DNA from: Lichenostomus cassidix
Lineage: Eukaryota > Chordata > Aves > Passeriformes > Meliphagidae
DNA: 64,000 nt
Direction: 5' to 3'
Assembly (NCBI GenBank): GCA_008360975.2
Contig: CM039211.1
Location: 23,904,943 to 23,968,942 of the forward strand
The position numbers were made by a program, and so were the translations under genes. Under the pieces are notes generated by a model. It did no database searches, was not told the origin of the DNA, and worked only from the letters and a program-made list of their open reading frames with translations. Below are positions 27,185-39,571 of the stretch, in pieces. Numbering within the stretch: position 1 is the first letter of the stretch; every line of letters starts with the position of its first letter.

Positions 27185-27440
27185 CTTCATGAAGACCTCT
27201 GCGTGCCAGAGCTTCAAACTCAGCAAAACTATGAAGAAGGTAACAGTGATCTTCTTTTGGATGGGATGCCATATCATTCAGTTCTCGGATATTCCCCTGC
27301 CATATCCCAAAGGTGAAGATCTCCACTCCAAGCTCACGCAAGGATGCTGCAATGGGCCTTGGGTCTCCCCCATTGGAATATCCATCAGTAATGAGAAATA
27401 TCACTTTTGTAGCATTTCCACGGGCATGACGTAATATTTG
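27185..27440 (-). CDS. SVEP1: SVEP1 coding exon 2: second half of vWA domain
   Basis: This exon encodes residues 174-258 plus the first base of codon 259. It completes the vWA domain begun in exon 1. The acceptor is ttctcttccag|CAAATA at 27441/27440 and the donor is GAAG|gtatta at 27185/27184. The central strand and loop [11 protein letters not shown] carries D192, the expected last MIDAS residue, so with D85, S87, S89 and the exon 1 threonine the metal site looks complete. The segment [19 protein letters not shown] (214-232) is typical of SVEP1. There is one N-glycosylation sequon at N182 (NAT). Intron 1 enters at phase 0 and intron 2 leaves at phase 1. An open frame continues 33 codons past the donor, but that part is intron. 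Confidence 0.97.
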
Positions 27441-29052
27441 CTGGAAGAGAAAATTAAATTGCACACCTCAGCAAAGGGTTAACAGTGGTTGATCCACTTC
27501 CTCCATTATACGACTTCTTGTATTTGAACTATACAGATAATTAAGCCCTTGCAAGATAACCTGCTATAACAAAGGTCAAACATCTGCACAAAGAGCCTGT
27601 GGTCGAACAAGGCCAACCACGGAGTCATGCTTTAGTTGGTCACAGTTTGCACAATCACAGAAATCATGACACAATAGGAAATGAGACACTTTTCATGCTG
27701 ATTGATAAAGTCAGCCATGCATCAGATTCAGCAATGATTCTGATCAGAGTTTGCATGACTTTGTCCAGACTGAAGTTTAAATAGGTAATACAAACACTGA
27801 AAATCGAGTGCAAGATCCAAAATACAGTCTAAAATATTTTAATGTAATCTTTTGTTTCCATCCACTAAGCTATAAACCCCACTGCTGATTTATTTTAAGT
27901 GTTCTCCTAACAAACATTAGGACTGTTGGTTATTTAAAACCCAGCATAGCATTCCCCATTTGTCCCTATTGAGCAGTGCTTTTGTCCCTTACAACAGTTT
28001 GCTAAGATCACTTTAGATCATCCATCATGGCCTCAAAAACTACCTGTAGTCCCTGCTGCCCTGCTGCTCTCTCTTTCTATTTCTTCACACAAAGCATGTG
28101 TGACACCACTCAGTACTGCCTGAGTAAGAGCAGGCCCAACAGTTTCCTGCCCATTTCAACCTCCCAGTCTGGCAATGAACTAGTGCTATCTACTCTGCGA
28201 GTACATTTGATTTTTGCACAGAAAGCAGAGCACTGGCATAGATGCAATGTTGATGTGCCATGCACTACAAGCCACCCTATGGAGTTACCTTGCTGATGAT
28301 TAACAACTGTCTGCCAGAGTGTGAGCAAAATAGGGATGACCAGCAACTTCCTGATTGTGGCCAGCTGCTGTCCGTGACCCTAAAGCAAGGGATTGCAAAG
28401 GTGTACTTTTCCATCCTCTGGGAACTAATGCAGAAGGAATTAAATGTAGACATCCAATTTGGTAGCAGGCAAATTATGACCATGTTTATTTCAAAGATAG
28501 TTTGTATCATGTTACAATCTATGCAAAAGACCACATTTAAGAGACCTTTGAATGATACTCCAAAAGTCCTGTCATTGTATGACGAGTAGGTGAATGTGCT
28601 TAAGTCACTCTTAAAAAGCACAAATTCCAGAACCAGAGATCAACTGAGCTGAGCTGTTTTATTACAAAACCTTTATGTAAGTCTTATGAAGTAAAATTGT
28701 CTGGCTTTCAGCTCATCGAAAAACTTACTAGCTAGGTCAGTCTAAAAAAATCTAAAGAGTTTTTGTACACCTTCTCACTAAGCCAGGCCACATTTCAGGA
28801 CAATTGGATTTTGATTTGTCAGTTCACTGATTTCAGGTAGATATTAAGCGAAACCAAGCATACACCCCATAAATCAAAGCACATACCATTGGCACTGTGG
28901 TCTGAGAGACTGCCAAGCACTGTTTTGCTGTTGGGCTTGATTTTATTACTACTTGTATGCAAAACCCAAAGGGAGTGAAACCAAATTCCCTTGCAGACAA
29001 AAATACCCTTCACAAATCAAACTTATTGTTCCTCATGTTGCTTAAGTCATAA

Positions 29053-29106
29053 GTGGAAAACCAGAAAGAAGTGGGGAAACAGAATGAAGTGGAAAACTAG
29101 AATGAA
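29053..29106. repeat. Minisatellite, 18-base unit x 3
   Basis: Three adjacent 18-base units begin at 29053, 29071 and 29089, each of the form GTGG(A/G)AAA..(A/C)AGAA.GAA with few differences. Confidence 0.85.
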
Positions 29107-32100
29107 AATAATTGGGAAGAAAAAGACAAGACAAAAGGCAACATGAAGACAAACAGTAGGGAAAAAAGTACAAATGCCTAATTTCAAAATTTATTCTCAT
29201 TCCAAAACTGATGCTCTGAGACAAGTGACATTGCAGGTAGACAGGGTAGTGCTATTTATAATTAACACATACAATTAACATGTAGAAGTGCTATTTTAAA
29301 ATAGAGTATAAGCAACTAAAACTTCTATCCAACTTCTTAAGTATTCAGGCTGAAATTCTGCACTCAGTATGTTTGTTTAAAGCTATTTCAGTAAAAGTGG
29401 CATTTTTTTTCAAAGATAAGACAAGGAAAATGGATGTTCCATTCATACTCACTTAGTTTTGGCAACTGTAGCATCTCTGAGCTTTGAAAAAAGAACTTGC
29501 AATCACATAATAAAGGTGGAAAAATATGCCCCAAATACATCTAAGTTGCGGAACGTGTGTGACTGAGGAAGGACCCACAACTTACACAGGGCAAGAGACA
29601 CAATGAAGATTTCCAATGCAAGTCTCTGAAGATCCCACCTACATGCAGATTGCTCTAGCAGAGAATGATTTCAGCTTGTGATTGTGTCACAACATGTACA
29701 GAAGAGGGAACAAAGCTAAATTTTGGAAGGACGTGGCTTGGTAATTTCTGTAGTATCCTTCAGGACTGTTTCCCTTGGTGCATAACAGAAAGCTTCACAC
29801 GCATTGCAGGTGAAGGTAGTGGGCATTACACATTGCCCTAGGTCTTCAGCAGCTAATGCTCATAATCAGTAGCAATCAAACTTGCATGTTTTCCCTAAAC
29901 ATACAGACATGTCTGCATGGGCAGTGAACTAATGAGCTTGAGCCCCAACAGTCCAGCCAGGACCACAGATACCTCAGGACTATTTAATTCTGACTAGTAA
30001 ATAAGCAGGGATCTCTGTTTTACAAAATTAGACTGACACAAACACCCTCTGAAACTCCTGAAACACAAACTCTCCACGACTTTCCATGTAATTGAGAAAG
30101 TTCATGGTCCCATGAAAAACTGTTTAGCAAGCTCTTTTAAAAGATGGGGGGTTGAGTAAATGGAAAGCATCAGTAAACGACCATTGTTGAGGAGCAAATA
30201 ACAATTTTTGAGGCGAAAATACGCCGTCAGATAAGGCAAGAGGCTTTTCTGTCCTCTGCATCTCAAAGGGTGACCACCTCTTCCGGACAGCACTTTTGTC
30301 ACACACAGACACGAACTGAGCCAACAGGTAAGCCAGCATGAAGCTGTCTTTCTGCTACCCAGAGGACTTGAATATTCAGGCACCAGGGAATCTGAGCAGA
30401 GAAACAGATAAACAGAGAGGATTGCTACATATTGCCCCTAGAAATCAAAACAAAACAAAGCCACTGACCAGCTTGGCCCTCATGTCTTGCAGCTGTAACT
30501 CTAGACACAGAATCCCTGCTGTATAAGGGCAGAGGAAAACAACAAGGGAAGGAAAGAAACATTCAACATGGGGGGCAGGGAGGAGGTGGGGGGAGCAGAC
30601 CAAAGTCTATTTTTAAATAATTTGTGTATATCCATTGGTCTACTTAGTATTTTGCTTCTCTTTGTGAAGACACAGTGACACAGGGGACAGGCCACCATCC
30701 TGCCAGAGCTGCTGACAATCCAGGTATCAGTCTGCATTACTCTTCTCTCCAATATTTATGTAGCATTTCGCATCATTTTTGTTTTCTCTGACCCTGACTT
30801 ACATCCCTCTGTTCTGAGAAACCCCTCTCCTTCCCTCTCCAGAAAATTGTGTTGAAAGCTGTCTCTTCCCCAATGGAAAGTTCACGTATTTTAAAATGTT
30901 TGTTCAACCCCTAAACTTGTTTAACCCCAAAACTTATAAGTACACCCAGGAATTGTTCACCAGCCCCTGCCAACTCCATGGACTCTATCTACATAAAGAT
31001 GACATCTTTTCATGACAAAGCTTTGCAGTCCTTTCATAAATTGTCAGGGTCTTCAATAAACACAGTTTAAAAGCCCTCTAAATACTAGCACTAGTAAGTT
31101 ATAGGGATCCTGAGAACCTCTTTCTTTAACATGAATATCCACATCTGCCTCTGACTTTACTATCAAATAAAACTGAGCACCACTCATAACTCAAAATATA
31201 GAGCTGAATAGCCTATTCAACTGCAAACTTAGCCCACTTGGTCACTACTATAAATTAATAGGGGATAAATATAAACAAAACAAAATGAAACAACTAGTGC
31301 TCTAAATGATTGAACAGAAGTGCACAGAGCTACTAGAAATACTGAGTCTTTTACTATTTCAGTAACTATTTTCTTGTCTACACCTCCTTCAGAAGAGAAG
31401 TAGATCAGTCAGTTTCAGTAATCCTTCCAGATCATAAATAAAACATTCTTTTCACATTACGAAAAAGTTGTTACCATCTGTATTGTGTTCAGTGACTGTT
31501 TAGTGTGTACAAATACCTGGCAGACTAACCAATTTTTTGCGCCAATAACAGTCCTGAGAATTAAAAAATGAAGTCTTGTGCAACAAAAGAGTTGTACAAA
31601 ATTCTCCTCTAGAAATTCACTACTGTAAGGGAAAACAAAATCCTATCAGTACAGCCACAAAACCAGCTAAACTCTAATTTCTGTGTTTTTAACATTTACA
31701 CTGAGTTTGTAATAAAAAACTAGGAGATGTGAAGCAACCAAGGGCAAAGACTTCCTCAGTCACTTGACAGCCACAGTAATGATGTTCTCAAAGATTCTTT
31801 GTTACATTCTTTGTTCAATTACATCTTCTGCATCTAATCCATAGATTTATGATCTTGGGCCTGGTCCCTATACTTATTCTCTCTACTGCTTTTTGAGAAG
31901 ATTTTGGCCATACAGAATTGGATATTAATGTATCTGTCTGGAGGGAAACAAGCGAAATGGGTTACCCTCTCTCACTTTACAAGCTAAGGCTTTATAATAT
32001 TAGACAGCCCCAGGATCTTTGCCAAGCAAAGCTTGCTTTAAAATGCTTAAGTTGCAACCTAGCCCTCAAAACAACATTATCCAATGCTCACCTTGTAGGA

Positions 32101-33814
32101 AATACACTGCCTAAGGGCTACAAAGCAAATGTTAGTTGTTATAGGTCAGGATGAACCACTAACTGCATCTCAGAAGCAAACCAGAAAGCTCTCCACTAGA
32201 GACCAATTCAGCTCTGCTACACCAGGAGGCCACTTACACTTTCTTTTCACTCTAGGAATTATATAAAACATACACACCAGGGGATGAGTTCTCAATAGAA
32301 TGAGATGATTTTTTCCCCCAGAGGATCACCTATTTACTATAAAAGAAATAATTTCCATTTTATAATATTACAGAATTAATTTAACTATCTATAATGCAAC
32401 ATATTCACTATTAATCTTACACTAAAATGAATAAATGTTAGTTTCTCACAAAAACCACTGCATAGATGTGATCCATATATTCATCAGAATATTATAACAG
32501 CATGTCTTCATTTATTACAGGTGGCTTCAGAAGCAGATCAGTATTTCATTCACAAAGGAAAATGGCAATGCTAAATCTCTTTGCAAAGCTCAACTTTTGT
32601 TTCAAAGTTTCTTCGCTTTCACCCTTCCTGCGGGTAAAAAGGTCCAAATCTGACAGGAGATTTTATGTAAACAAATATTCTATAAAGAAAAAAATAACCA
32701 GTACTGTGATCAAACACAGCTTTTGGTGGAGCCAAGGCATCTGTTCACTGAATCCAGAGCACTCCTGAGGAACCTGGACATCTCACAAGAGTAACGCAAA
32801 GCTGGTGGGTGACAAATACATTTCCCCTTCATCATGAAACTGTTGCCAGGTGAAGAATTGTTTGGGTTAACACTATGCTTATTCTTCAAAAACCACTGGC
32901 CTATGGAACTGCACAATGCTTACTCTGTGGGAAGAACTGGAAAGCAAGCAGCCCAATAGTGCAAACTTTTGCCAATTCACCAGGCACAACTCTGGGGTTG
33001 CCCACCAGGGATCACCAGAGTCCCACAGGAGAAAAAGCGTGCACAGAGGGAAGGGAACATATGTTAATGGCTTCGGGGAAATGATTATCATATGTATGCT
33101 TTTTCTGAGAAAACCTATGAATATGTGTAAAATGTAGTATATAAACAGGAGCTTTTTCTGTACTCAGCAGACATGATATTTTGGAGGAGATATCCCCTTG
33201 TGCATCCAGCCAAATACAGAATGCCTGCTTCTAAACGTTGCACTGGTGTGAAGGAGTTTAATTTTACTGATTTTTGGTACCATTACAAATGTTGTATTCC
33301 TCTATATAAAAGACCTGCCTACACCTCCTGTGCTCCTTCTCTAAAACAGCAAAGGTCTGATTTCACCATGGTTTTGTTTGGTCACTAAACACTGCTGTTT
33401 TCATTGCTCCAAACAAACGAATCTTATCCCCTCTTCAGGTTTCAGGAAATGAACTAAAAGATATTCCAAGTTAGAGGTTTTAGCTTCCAGCCTTTCACCA
33501 CTCTCTTCTGCACTGCTACACAAGCTCCAGAAGAGAGAGAAGACTTGTAAGAGAAAGACTTATTACCTACCTAGAAGAAATTAACTAATGTTGAAGCCTT
33601 TCATGCATATTCCCCTAGTGAGACACATACTCTTAATTCAGAGAAAGGATACATCTATAGAAACCATCTGGATATTTAAAATATTTAAACAGTTCTTTAA
33701 ATAACTGGCAGGTGTGACACAAGCAAATTTTACAACTGTGTCAGACAACCCCACTACATTGATGAAAGCACACAGGTAAAAAGCCAGGCATGCTCAAGCC
33801 AGGAAATGTAGGGA

Positions 33815-34126
33815 CATGACATCTGAGGAAAGACTGACAGATCTAGTAATGTTCAGATAGAGGAAAAGAGGCTTAAGGTCCTCCTTTCCATGCATATACA
33901 TATATACTTTATGAGGGGAGGGAGTAAAGAAGATGTATACAGAATCCTCTAATTGGTAGCATGAGGCAAGAAGCAAATATTTAAATACCAAAGCTCCATT
34001 TAAAATTCCACAAAAGAGTGGAAGCAACATTTTTGCTACAAGACTGATCAACCATTGAAACAGGTTTCCCAGAGAGCTGATGGGTTCTCCATCCCTGGGT
34101 ATATTCAAACTCCAACTTGAACACAT
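33815..34126 (+). mobile_element. Old CR1 LINE fragment, 3' portion
   Basis: Degraded but ordered matches to a CR1 3' region are visible. They are 'gaggaaagactgacagatctagtaatgttcagatagaggaaaagaggct' near 33821-33872, 'ggagggagtaaagaagatg', 'aagctccatttaaaattccac' and 'accattgaaacaggtttcccagagagctgatgggttctccatccctgggtatattcaaa' near 34050-34110. It lacks the terminal ATTCTATG-type repeats. It is much more diverged than the copy at 16.3 kb and is therefore likely older. Confidence 0.8.
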
Positions 34127-35576
34127 TTAGAAGCAACCAGAACAAAAGCACAAACAACCCAAAATCACCACTGTCTTTGTAAAGACAGGAGCTCCTACAT
34201 AGAATTTTGACTCACACAGTTGTGTCAGAACTGTTAGATCAGGTGATCTGAAATTGTGTTGCTTGCGGTTTCAAGCTCTGAACTAGAAAGAACAGAATGC
34301 ACCTAGTTTACAGGAGAAGACTAATATATGTATCCTTCATCTTCTGTCATTCTGAGGTCTTCAAAACAGGACATTGAAAAATAAGGCATGTAATGTACAT
34401 AGACACCTTCTGAGCTCTTGGTGCTATATAAGCTTTTAACAAGTTTATCAAGACTTTGCAAAGACTTTGTTGGAGTCCCTTATATGCTGCTATGCTGTAT
34501 GCTATAATCAAAATATCATTTTGCTAGTAGATCTCAGTTTGACTTGAAAAATGAAAAATCCTAGTTTGCTTTGTCTGTGAGAAGTTTCCATCATTGATAT
34601 AACAAAGATCTTATTTAATTTCTCTAGTACTGCTCTGGTCTTCTGCTAATAATAAAAATAGGGACTCAAAAATATTTTACTGAATATGTAATTGATTTTC
34701 ATGTATTTTCAGAGCATTCACATCGCTATTGACTAGTACATCTGCCAAATATTTGTTTTATGTTTGCTTTAAATATTTATTTAAAAAAGCAGAGGAAAAA
34801 AAAGAAAAGTGCAACCAAATAATTAATTCCAAAGGACAAACACAATTCATGACCTGACCTATCTACTGCCAGTTGTCACTGCTCAATTATCTTTTGAATA
34901 CTTTTTTTTTTCCCCTCCAGGACTGCTAGAATTGAGCAACACTAACACAAAGTTATCACTGATAAGAGATGTCCCAGACCAACTGGGTGTGGGGGAGTAT
35001 TTGGGAGAGAAATCAGTCTCTGCTTAACTGTTCCTACTAGGCATGCTCAGCAGAGCACCAGGGCTCTCTTTTTACAGATTGCTGCTTGCGTTCAAGGAGG
35101 CTTTTCATCTTCCTGGCTTCCTGGCATCTTCCTGAGGTTGCCAGTGAGACCCTGAACCAGAGGGAGTATCATAATTTCAACAAGAGCTTTTGTTTCGAAT
35201 TGTGTTAATGTCATAGTGCAGTCAGCAGCTCCAAGATTTAAGCAGGGTGCTGGTCTATGAAGAATCTGTTGCTAAAAGCAATAGTGCTTTTAATTTCTGC
35301 ACATAGAAAAGTCAGAAAATTCTGAGCATCACAAACATGTTGTCTCACCTGCAAAATTTGACTCAGAAATATCAGTAACACGTGGAATTGGAGGACAAAG
35401 GGTAAAACATATATCACAGAACATGCAAAATAAACTACATACAGAATATTAATGCTGAGGTTTATGTCAGGAAGTACTGGTTAATATGATGTATTTTTCT
35501 GTAAAAGCCTCTCTTAAGCCTAGGAAATTAATTAAAAATAAATCAACTTATTTTGTCCTGACTTCTTCCACTTGCA

Positions 35577-35620
35577 TTTATATATATATCTGTACTTATA
35601 CCTATACCTACACCTATACT
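35577..35620. repeat. TA/TATACC microsatellite
   Basis: A short TA run is followed by several imperfect copies of a TATACC/TACACC hexamer. An open frame through it reads a Tyr-Thr repeat, which is a product of the microsatellite and not a protein. Confidence 0.8.
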
Positions 35621-38600
35621 GACTTCAATGGAGAAAAGATGAACTACAAAACCAAAAAGACTACCTTTTTAATGCCACAATTATTATTATAACGCAGAAC
35701 TCCCAAAGGTTCCCTCAGCTACTGCTGTGCCAGATTGTTTAGAACTATTGACTTGTCTAAGGCTGTCTGAGTGCTACCTCTGACTTCTGCTCAATAGTAG
35801 TGCACACCTACAACTTCCACTTCAACTATGAAGAGAAAATTTCCCCATTTTACTTCCACTGAAAGACAGAAATAAGACTATCTTCCTTGTAGAAGATATA
35901 GTTTCACCAAGAGGTTGCCACATGGAGAAGTTTAAATAATTTTTATTTTCATTTTTTCTTTACCCCACCAAAACCAATGTAGCTTCAGGATGTTTAAACT
36001 GTCCATCAATAAAGATGGAACACCAATGCTGGCATATATGTAACAATGACTCTCAGCTGCTGAGACAAGAACACACCATTAAACTTCCATCACTGCATGA
36101 TGACCCCTCAGTTCTGTTTCAAAATCCATGTGCTAACAAATGCACATCCCTCCCACGAGGTGCAATGGGTGCTCTTAGCAGTGGTTATCTCTGCCTACAG
36201 GTCTCTCAACAATTTTCACCACTGAAGTCCTTTGCCTTTAGATGCATTCCTTAAGCATCAGGAGCAACTCTTGCTCAAACCTGTTTGTATTTTCTATTCT
36301 GCTTTGGTTCCTTCCTGCTGTCACAACAGCTCTGTAGCTTTCCATAATGCAATAAGCAATCTGCTTAACATAAGCTGCATGTAGTTTGGGCTGTCCCACC
36401 AACTTATGCTGTGAAAAACTGAAGCCAAAGAGTTTTGAATGAATGAGCTCAGTTTCTTCCCCTTTCTAAGCCTATTTGTGTGTGCTTTAAAAGAAAGGCT
36501 CCTGAAAATGAGCACTTGCTAGCTCAAGTGTGGCATGAAATTGCAAACAGGATGGCAAACCCAGACATCAGTAGTAGTTCAGCCTTTCTCAATAGGATGC
36601 CATCTCTTGCCACTGTCTCTTGTGGTATATTCAGTATATTTCTGTGGACCTCATAGAATTTATCTTTAATTTGCTGGGTAGGAATGTCAAAATGTGGTCC
36701 ACCTGGCAAAAGTAAACATGGGCAGCTTTGACAAATCACAGAAACTCTGCAATAAACTTGTCCACGAAGTACCTTTGGAGAACTCCTTTTGGCAAGAGCT
36801 CTCTTATATTTTCAAAGAAGATGGACATTATGTGCAACAGCCTGTCAGACTGAACAGGTCTGCTTTTAGGATGATGTTAAATGAACAGTTTTGCTGCCAC
36901 ATGTTCTGAGACAGCAACTGCTAGGTAAATCCTGCTCCTGTTCATGCATGTTCCCAGATCAGACACAAACTGACCTGAAGACCTTGAAGAATTCTCTTAT
37001 CTCTCTGCTTCTGTGGTTTCAGTGGAGCTGTCATAGATGTGAATTGGTCACTTTAAGACCTACCAATGAAGAGTGCTGCATGATGATTGAAGTGCTGGGA
37101 TTATTCTAACAATGCACTTTCCTTCATTTTCTGTTACTATAATGCATAACTGAATAATTCCAGAGACTTTGTAACATTTTGCTGATACTTTTGAGTTCGG
37201 GAAAGAAGCAGAGAATTCTGGTCAGAAACAGGAGGAACCCCAAATTAAAGTGTAAAAGAAAAGGAAGAATTAAAAAAAAGAGAGAGAGAGTTTAGGAAAG
37301 TGAAAGAAAAAATAATTATGGTTGCACCAAAAGACAATTAAAACCATAAGGCAGCAGTCTAAGAGTCCAGAGGGAATAGCAGTTTTGTTATATTTAAAAT
37401 ACTTTCTAGATTTATTCCACTAGTTGTATTTTAAACTTTGAACAGTCATTTTCTGAAGTGTGTCTAGAAAGGATAGCATTCCCTGAAGATGTTAATTTGT
37501 CTGACATGAAGAAATCATACCGAAGAAAACCACAGTAGAGTATCTTTAACCAAGAGCCAGTAAGCAGACCGGAATTTAACCTTGTCATTCTATCTTAATT
37601 CTCCCTGTCACCATGTGAATATTTTTCTTCCCACATTCTTATAAGACCACAGTGTAGAATGACAGTCATGCTGTTGCAGCCACAAAGTTTAGCTAGGCTC
37701 AAGAAACTAAATTGTAGGTTTCTGAAAGGATTTTTTTTGTTTATTCCACTTTAAAGATATTATTAGTCAAGACTTCATATCAACAAAACAGATGGTATTT
37801 CTTAAGCTTGTACTTTGTTTTTAATGGTTATTTTTAACTTGAATCATTAACTTTTTCACACAGCACTCCTGGGATGGATCTATATTGAAATATGGCTTCA
37901 CAGTGGAAGATCTAACACAGGGACGTGTTTTCCTAAAGCAGGTTTGGCATGTGCAGCTCTGAGCCCATTAGACAGTGGACATGCTTTCTCCTGCCAAATG
38001 TGAAGAAGAGAATAATCTTTGCCAATGTCATGTGCCCAGCAGTGATGCACCTCTTGCAGTCTCACTCCTCAGTGCCAAATGAGAATGTGTGTTTCAGAAC
38101 AAGTGCACCCAGTGCCCAGCTACAGGACAATACCAGCAATGAGATGCACCCCCCCCGCAAAAAAACAAAAAAAAAAATCGAAAATGACAGTTGGTTTGGT
38201 GGTTATTTCTGACCACAGAGGCCAAGTGACAAGGAAGAGACTGGTCTAGCCTTGTAAAAAAGGCTTCCTGAATAGACTGGCCATGAACCATCTACTGGGA
38301 AGTCTCTCCAGCATGATCAAGTGCCAACACAGGCCCAGGAGCTGCCTAGACCAAACTTCTGCCATGGGTCTGTATGACAGCACTACAGATGATTGTGTTC
38401 CGGTGTCTGGAAATGCTCCTGAGGCCATCCCCGACTTGTTGGTTTAGTGTACACAGGTTAAGAGGACCTTGGTAAGTAATCAGCAATTAAAACAGACACC
38501 TGGCAACAGTAAGTAGGTGTCTCTGACAGCTAGCAGGCACTAGGTCCTGCTACCATGAAACCAGGCAGGCGTTTCAGATGCCAGACTTGACTCATATGTA

Positions 38601-39052
38601 TCATTTCGGAAATTGAGACATGGGCTCCATGCCCCTTCAAAGAATGAATTTCACACATTAGTTTGCAAGGGCAGCAGCAAACATGGGAGTCGCAGGCGCA
38701 GACAGCACGGGAAGATAGTGACTAATTGCCCTGGCCAGAGTACGCTGCGTCCCACAGCACACCATCCACACACCACCACACAGCCCTACAGCCTTGTCAC
38801 GAACACCCTCCCGAGCGCGGAGAGCCACGCTCCCGCAGCACACCGCAGGGCACAGCACAGCACACCGAGACATCGCACCCCAGCACCCCAACAAGCACTA
38901 CGACTCCCGCACACATCGCCGCGCCTCCCCTCGATGCCGAGACCTCGCCTCGCCACAGCGCGCTCCTCACGGCACCACCGCTCGGTCCGCTCTCCGCGCC
39001 CGTCACCGCACATCCCACCGCACCCCTGGCCGCACCCCGCCGCCCGTCTCAC

Positions 39053-39571
39053 CGCCGCCTGCTGGAAGGCACCCTTGGTGTAGGTGCCGCCGCCGCGGTA
39101 CGCGATGGAGGGGATCTCGCGTCCCAGCAGGGCGCACTTGTGCTGCTGCGGCCGCCGCCGAGAGATGTAGTCCACGCGTGGCACCACATTGCTACGGGAG
39201 GAGAAGGTGACGATGGCGACGCGCGTGGCCGCGGGCACCACGGGGAAGTCGGAGAGCAGCTTCTTGACGAAGCGCAGCTCGCTGAGGAAGTTGGCCGGAC
39301 CCACGCTGGACGACTCGTCCACCAGGAACACGAGCTCCAGCCGCCCGCTGCGCGCCCGCAGCCGCCGCACCTGGCGCTTGAAGGCGCGCCCCAGCTTCTC
39401 CACTTTGCTCTCCGTCGTGTCGGGCAGCGCCGGCGCCTCCAGGGATGGCGAGGCTAAAGTTGGGGCGCGGAGAAGGGCGCCCGGCTGGCCGCCCGCCCGG
39501 CCCTGCGGCGCCGACAGCGACAGTGACAGCGACAGCCCCCCCCAGCAGCAGAGAGCCACCAGGGGCCACAT
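39053..39571 (-). CDS. SVEP1: SVEP1 coding exon 1: signal peptide and first half of vWA domain
   Basis: This exon encodes residues 1-173. The start chosen is the ATG at 39571 because the following residues ([10 protein letters not shown]) match the usual start of the SVEP1 family and begin a signal peptide. G at -3 gives a reasonable initiation context. Residues 3-20 form the hydrophobic core, with a Leu-Ser repeat at 13-20, and cleavage is likely around 21-28. A basic linker (about 56-76) precedes the vWA domain, which starts near residue 79. The MIDAS motif DESSS is at 85-89 (D85, S87, S89), and the GGTYT segment at 161-165 should supply the MIDAS threonine. The donor is GCG|gtgaga at 39053/39052, intron phase 0. 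The frame stays open for 107 codons upstream, to an ATG at 39892, so a longer N-terminus cannot be excluded from sequence alone. Confidence 0.95.
39512..39543 (-). repeat. Coding hexamer repeat and G8 run in signal peptide codons
   Basis: On the minus strand a run of eight G (39536-39543) is followed by four near-perfect copies of CTGTCG/CTGTCA. These encode Gly-Gly and then the (Leu-Ser)4 at residues 13-20. The repeat is in frame and lies in the hydrophobic core of the signal peptide, so gain or loss of units would change core length without a frameshift. A length error in the G8 run would shift the frame. Confidence 0.85.

Larger units (their letters stand above)
27441..39052 (-). other. 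SVEP1 intron 1
   Basis: Phase 0 intron of 11,612 bases that splits the vWA domain. It holds an 18-base triplet repeat (29053-29106), an old CR1 fragment (33815-34126), a hexamer microsatellite (about 35577-35620) and, at its 5' end, the downstream part of the CpG island. No other exon is recognisable on either strand. Long first introns often hold enhancers, but nothing specific can be shown here. Confidence 0.85.
1884..39571 (-). other. SVEP1: SVEP1 gene, 5' portion (exons 1-5 and introns 1-4)
   Basis: This is the span of the visible part of SVEP1, a very large secreted matrix protein. In other vertebrates it binds integrin alpha9/beta1 and acts in cell adhesion and lymphatic vessel development. 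Five exons with canonical splice sites sum to 1,291 coding bases (430 codons plus one base) and match the family's N-terminal order: signal peptide, vWA, EGF-like module, ephrin-receptor-like module, first sushi. Intron sizes are 11,612 (intron 1), 1,173 (intron 2), 23,366 (intron 3) and 246 bases (intron 4). The family protein has about 3,500 residues, so most of the gene (further sushi domains, HYR, EGF repeats, pentraxin) must lie left of position 1. I see no frameshift or internal stop in any exon. Confidence 0.96.

Noticed and set aside
35486..35692. Frame with a Tyr-Thr repeat as a repeat protein
   Set aside because: The repeat comes from a TATACC-type microsatellite.
38726..39457. Long plus-strand open frame (243 codons) antisense to SVEP1 exon 1
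   Set aside because: It lies in the CpG island, where stop codons are rare by composition. Its product is low-complexity and it mirrors real coding sequence on the other strand.
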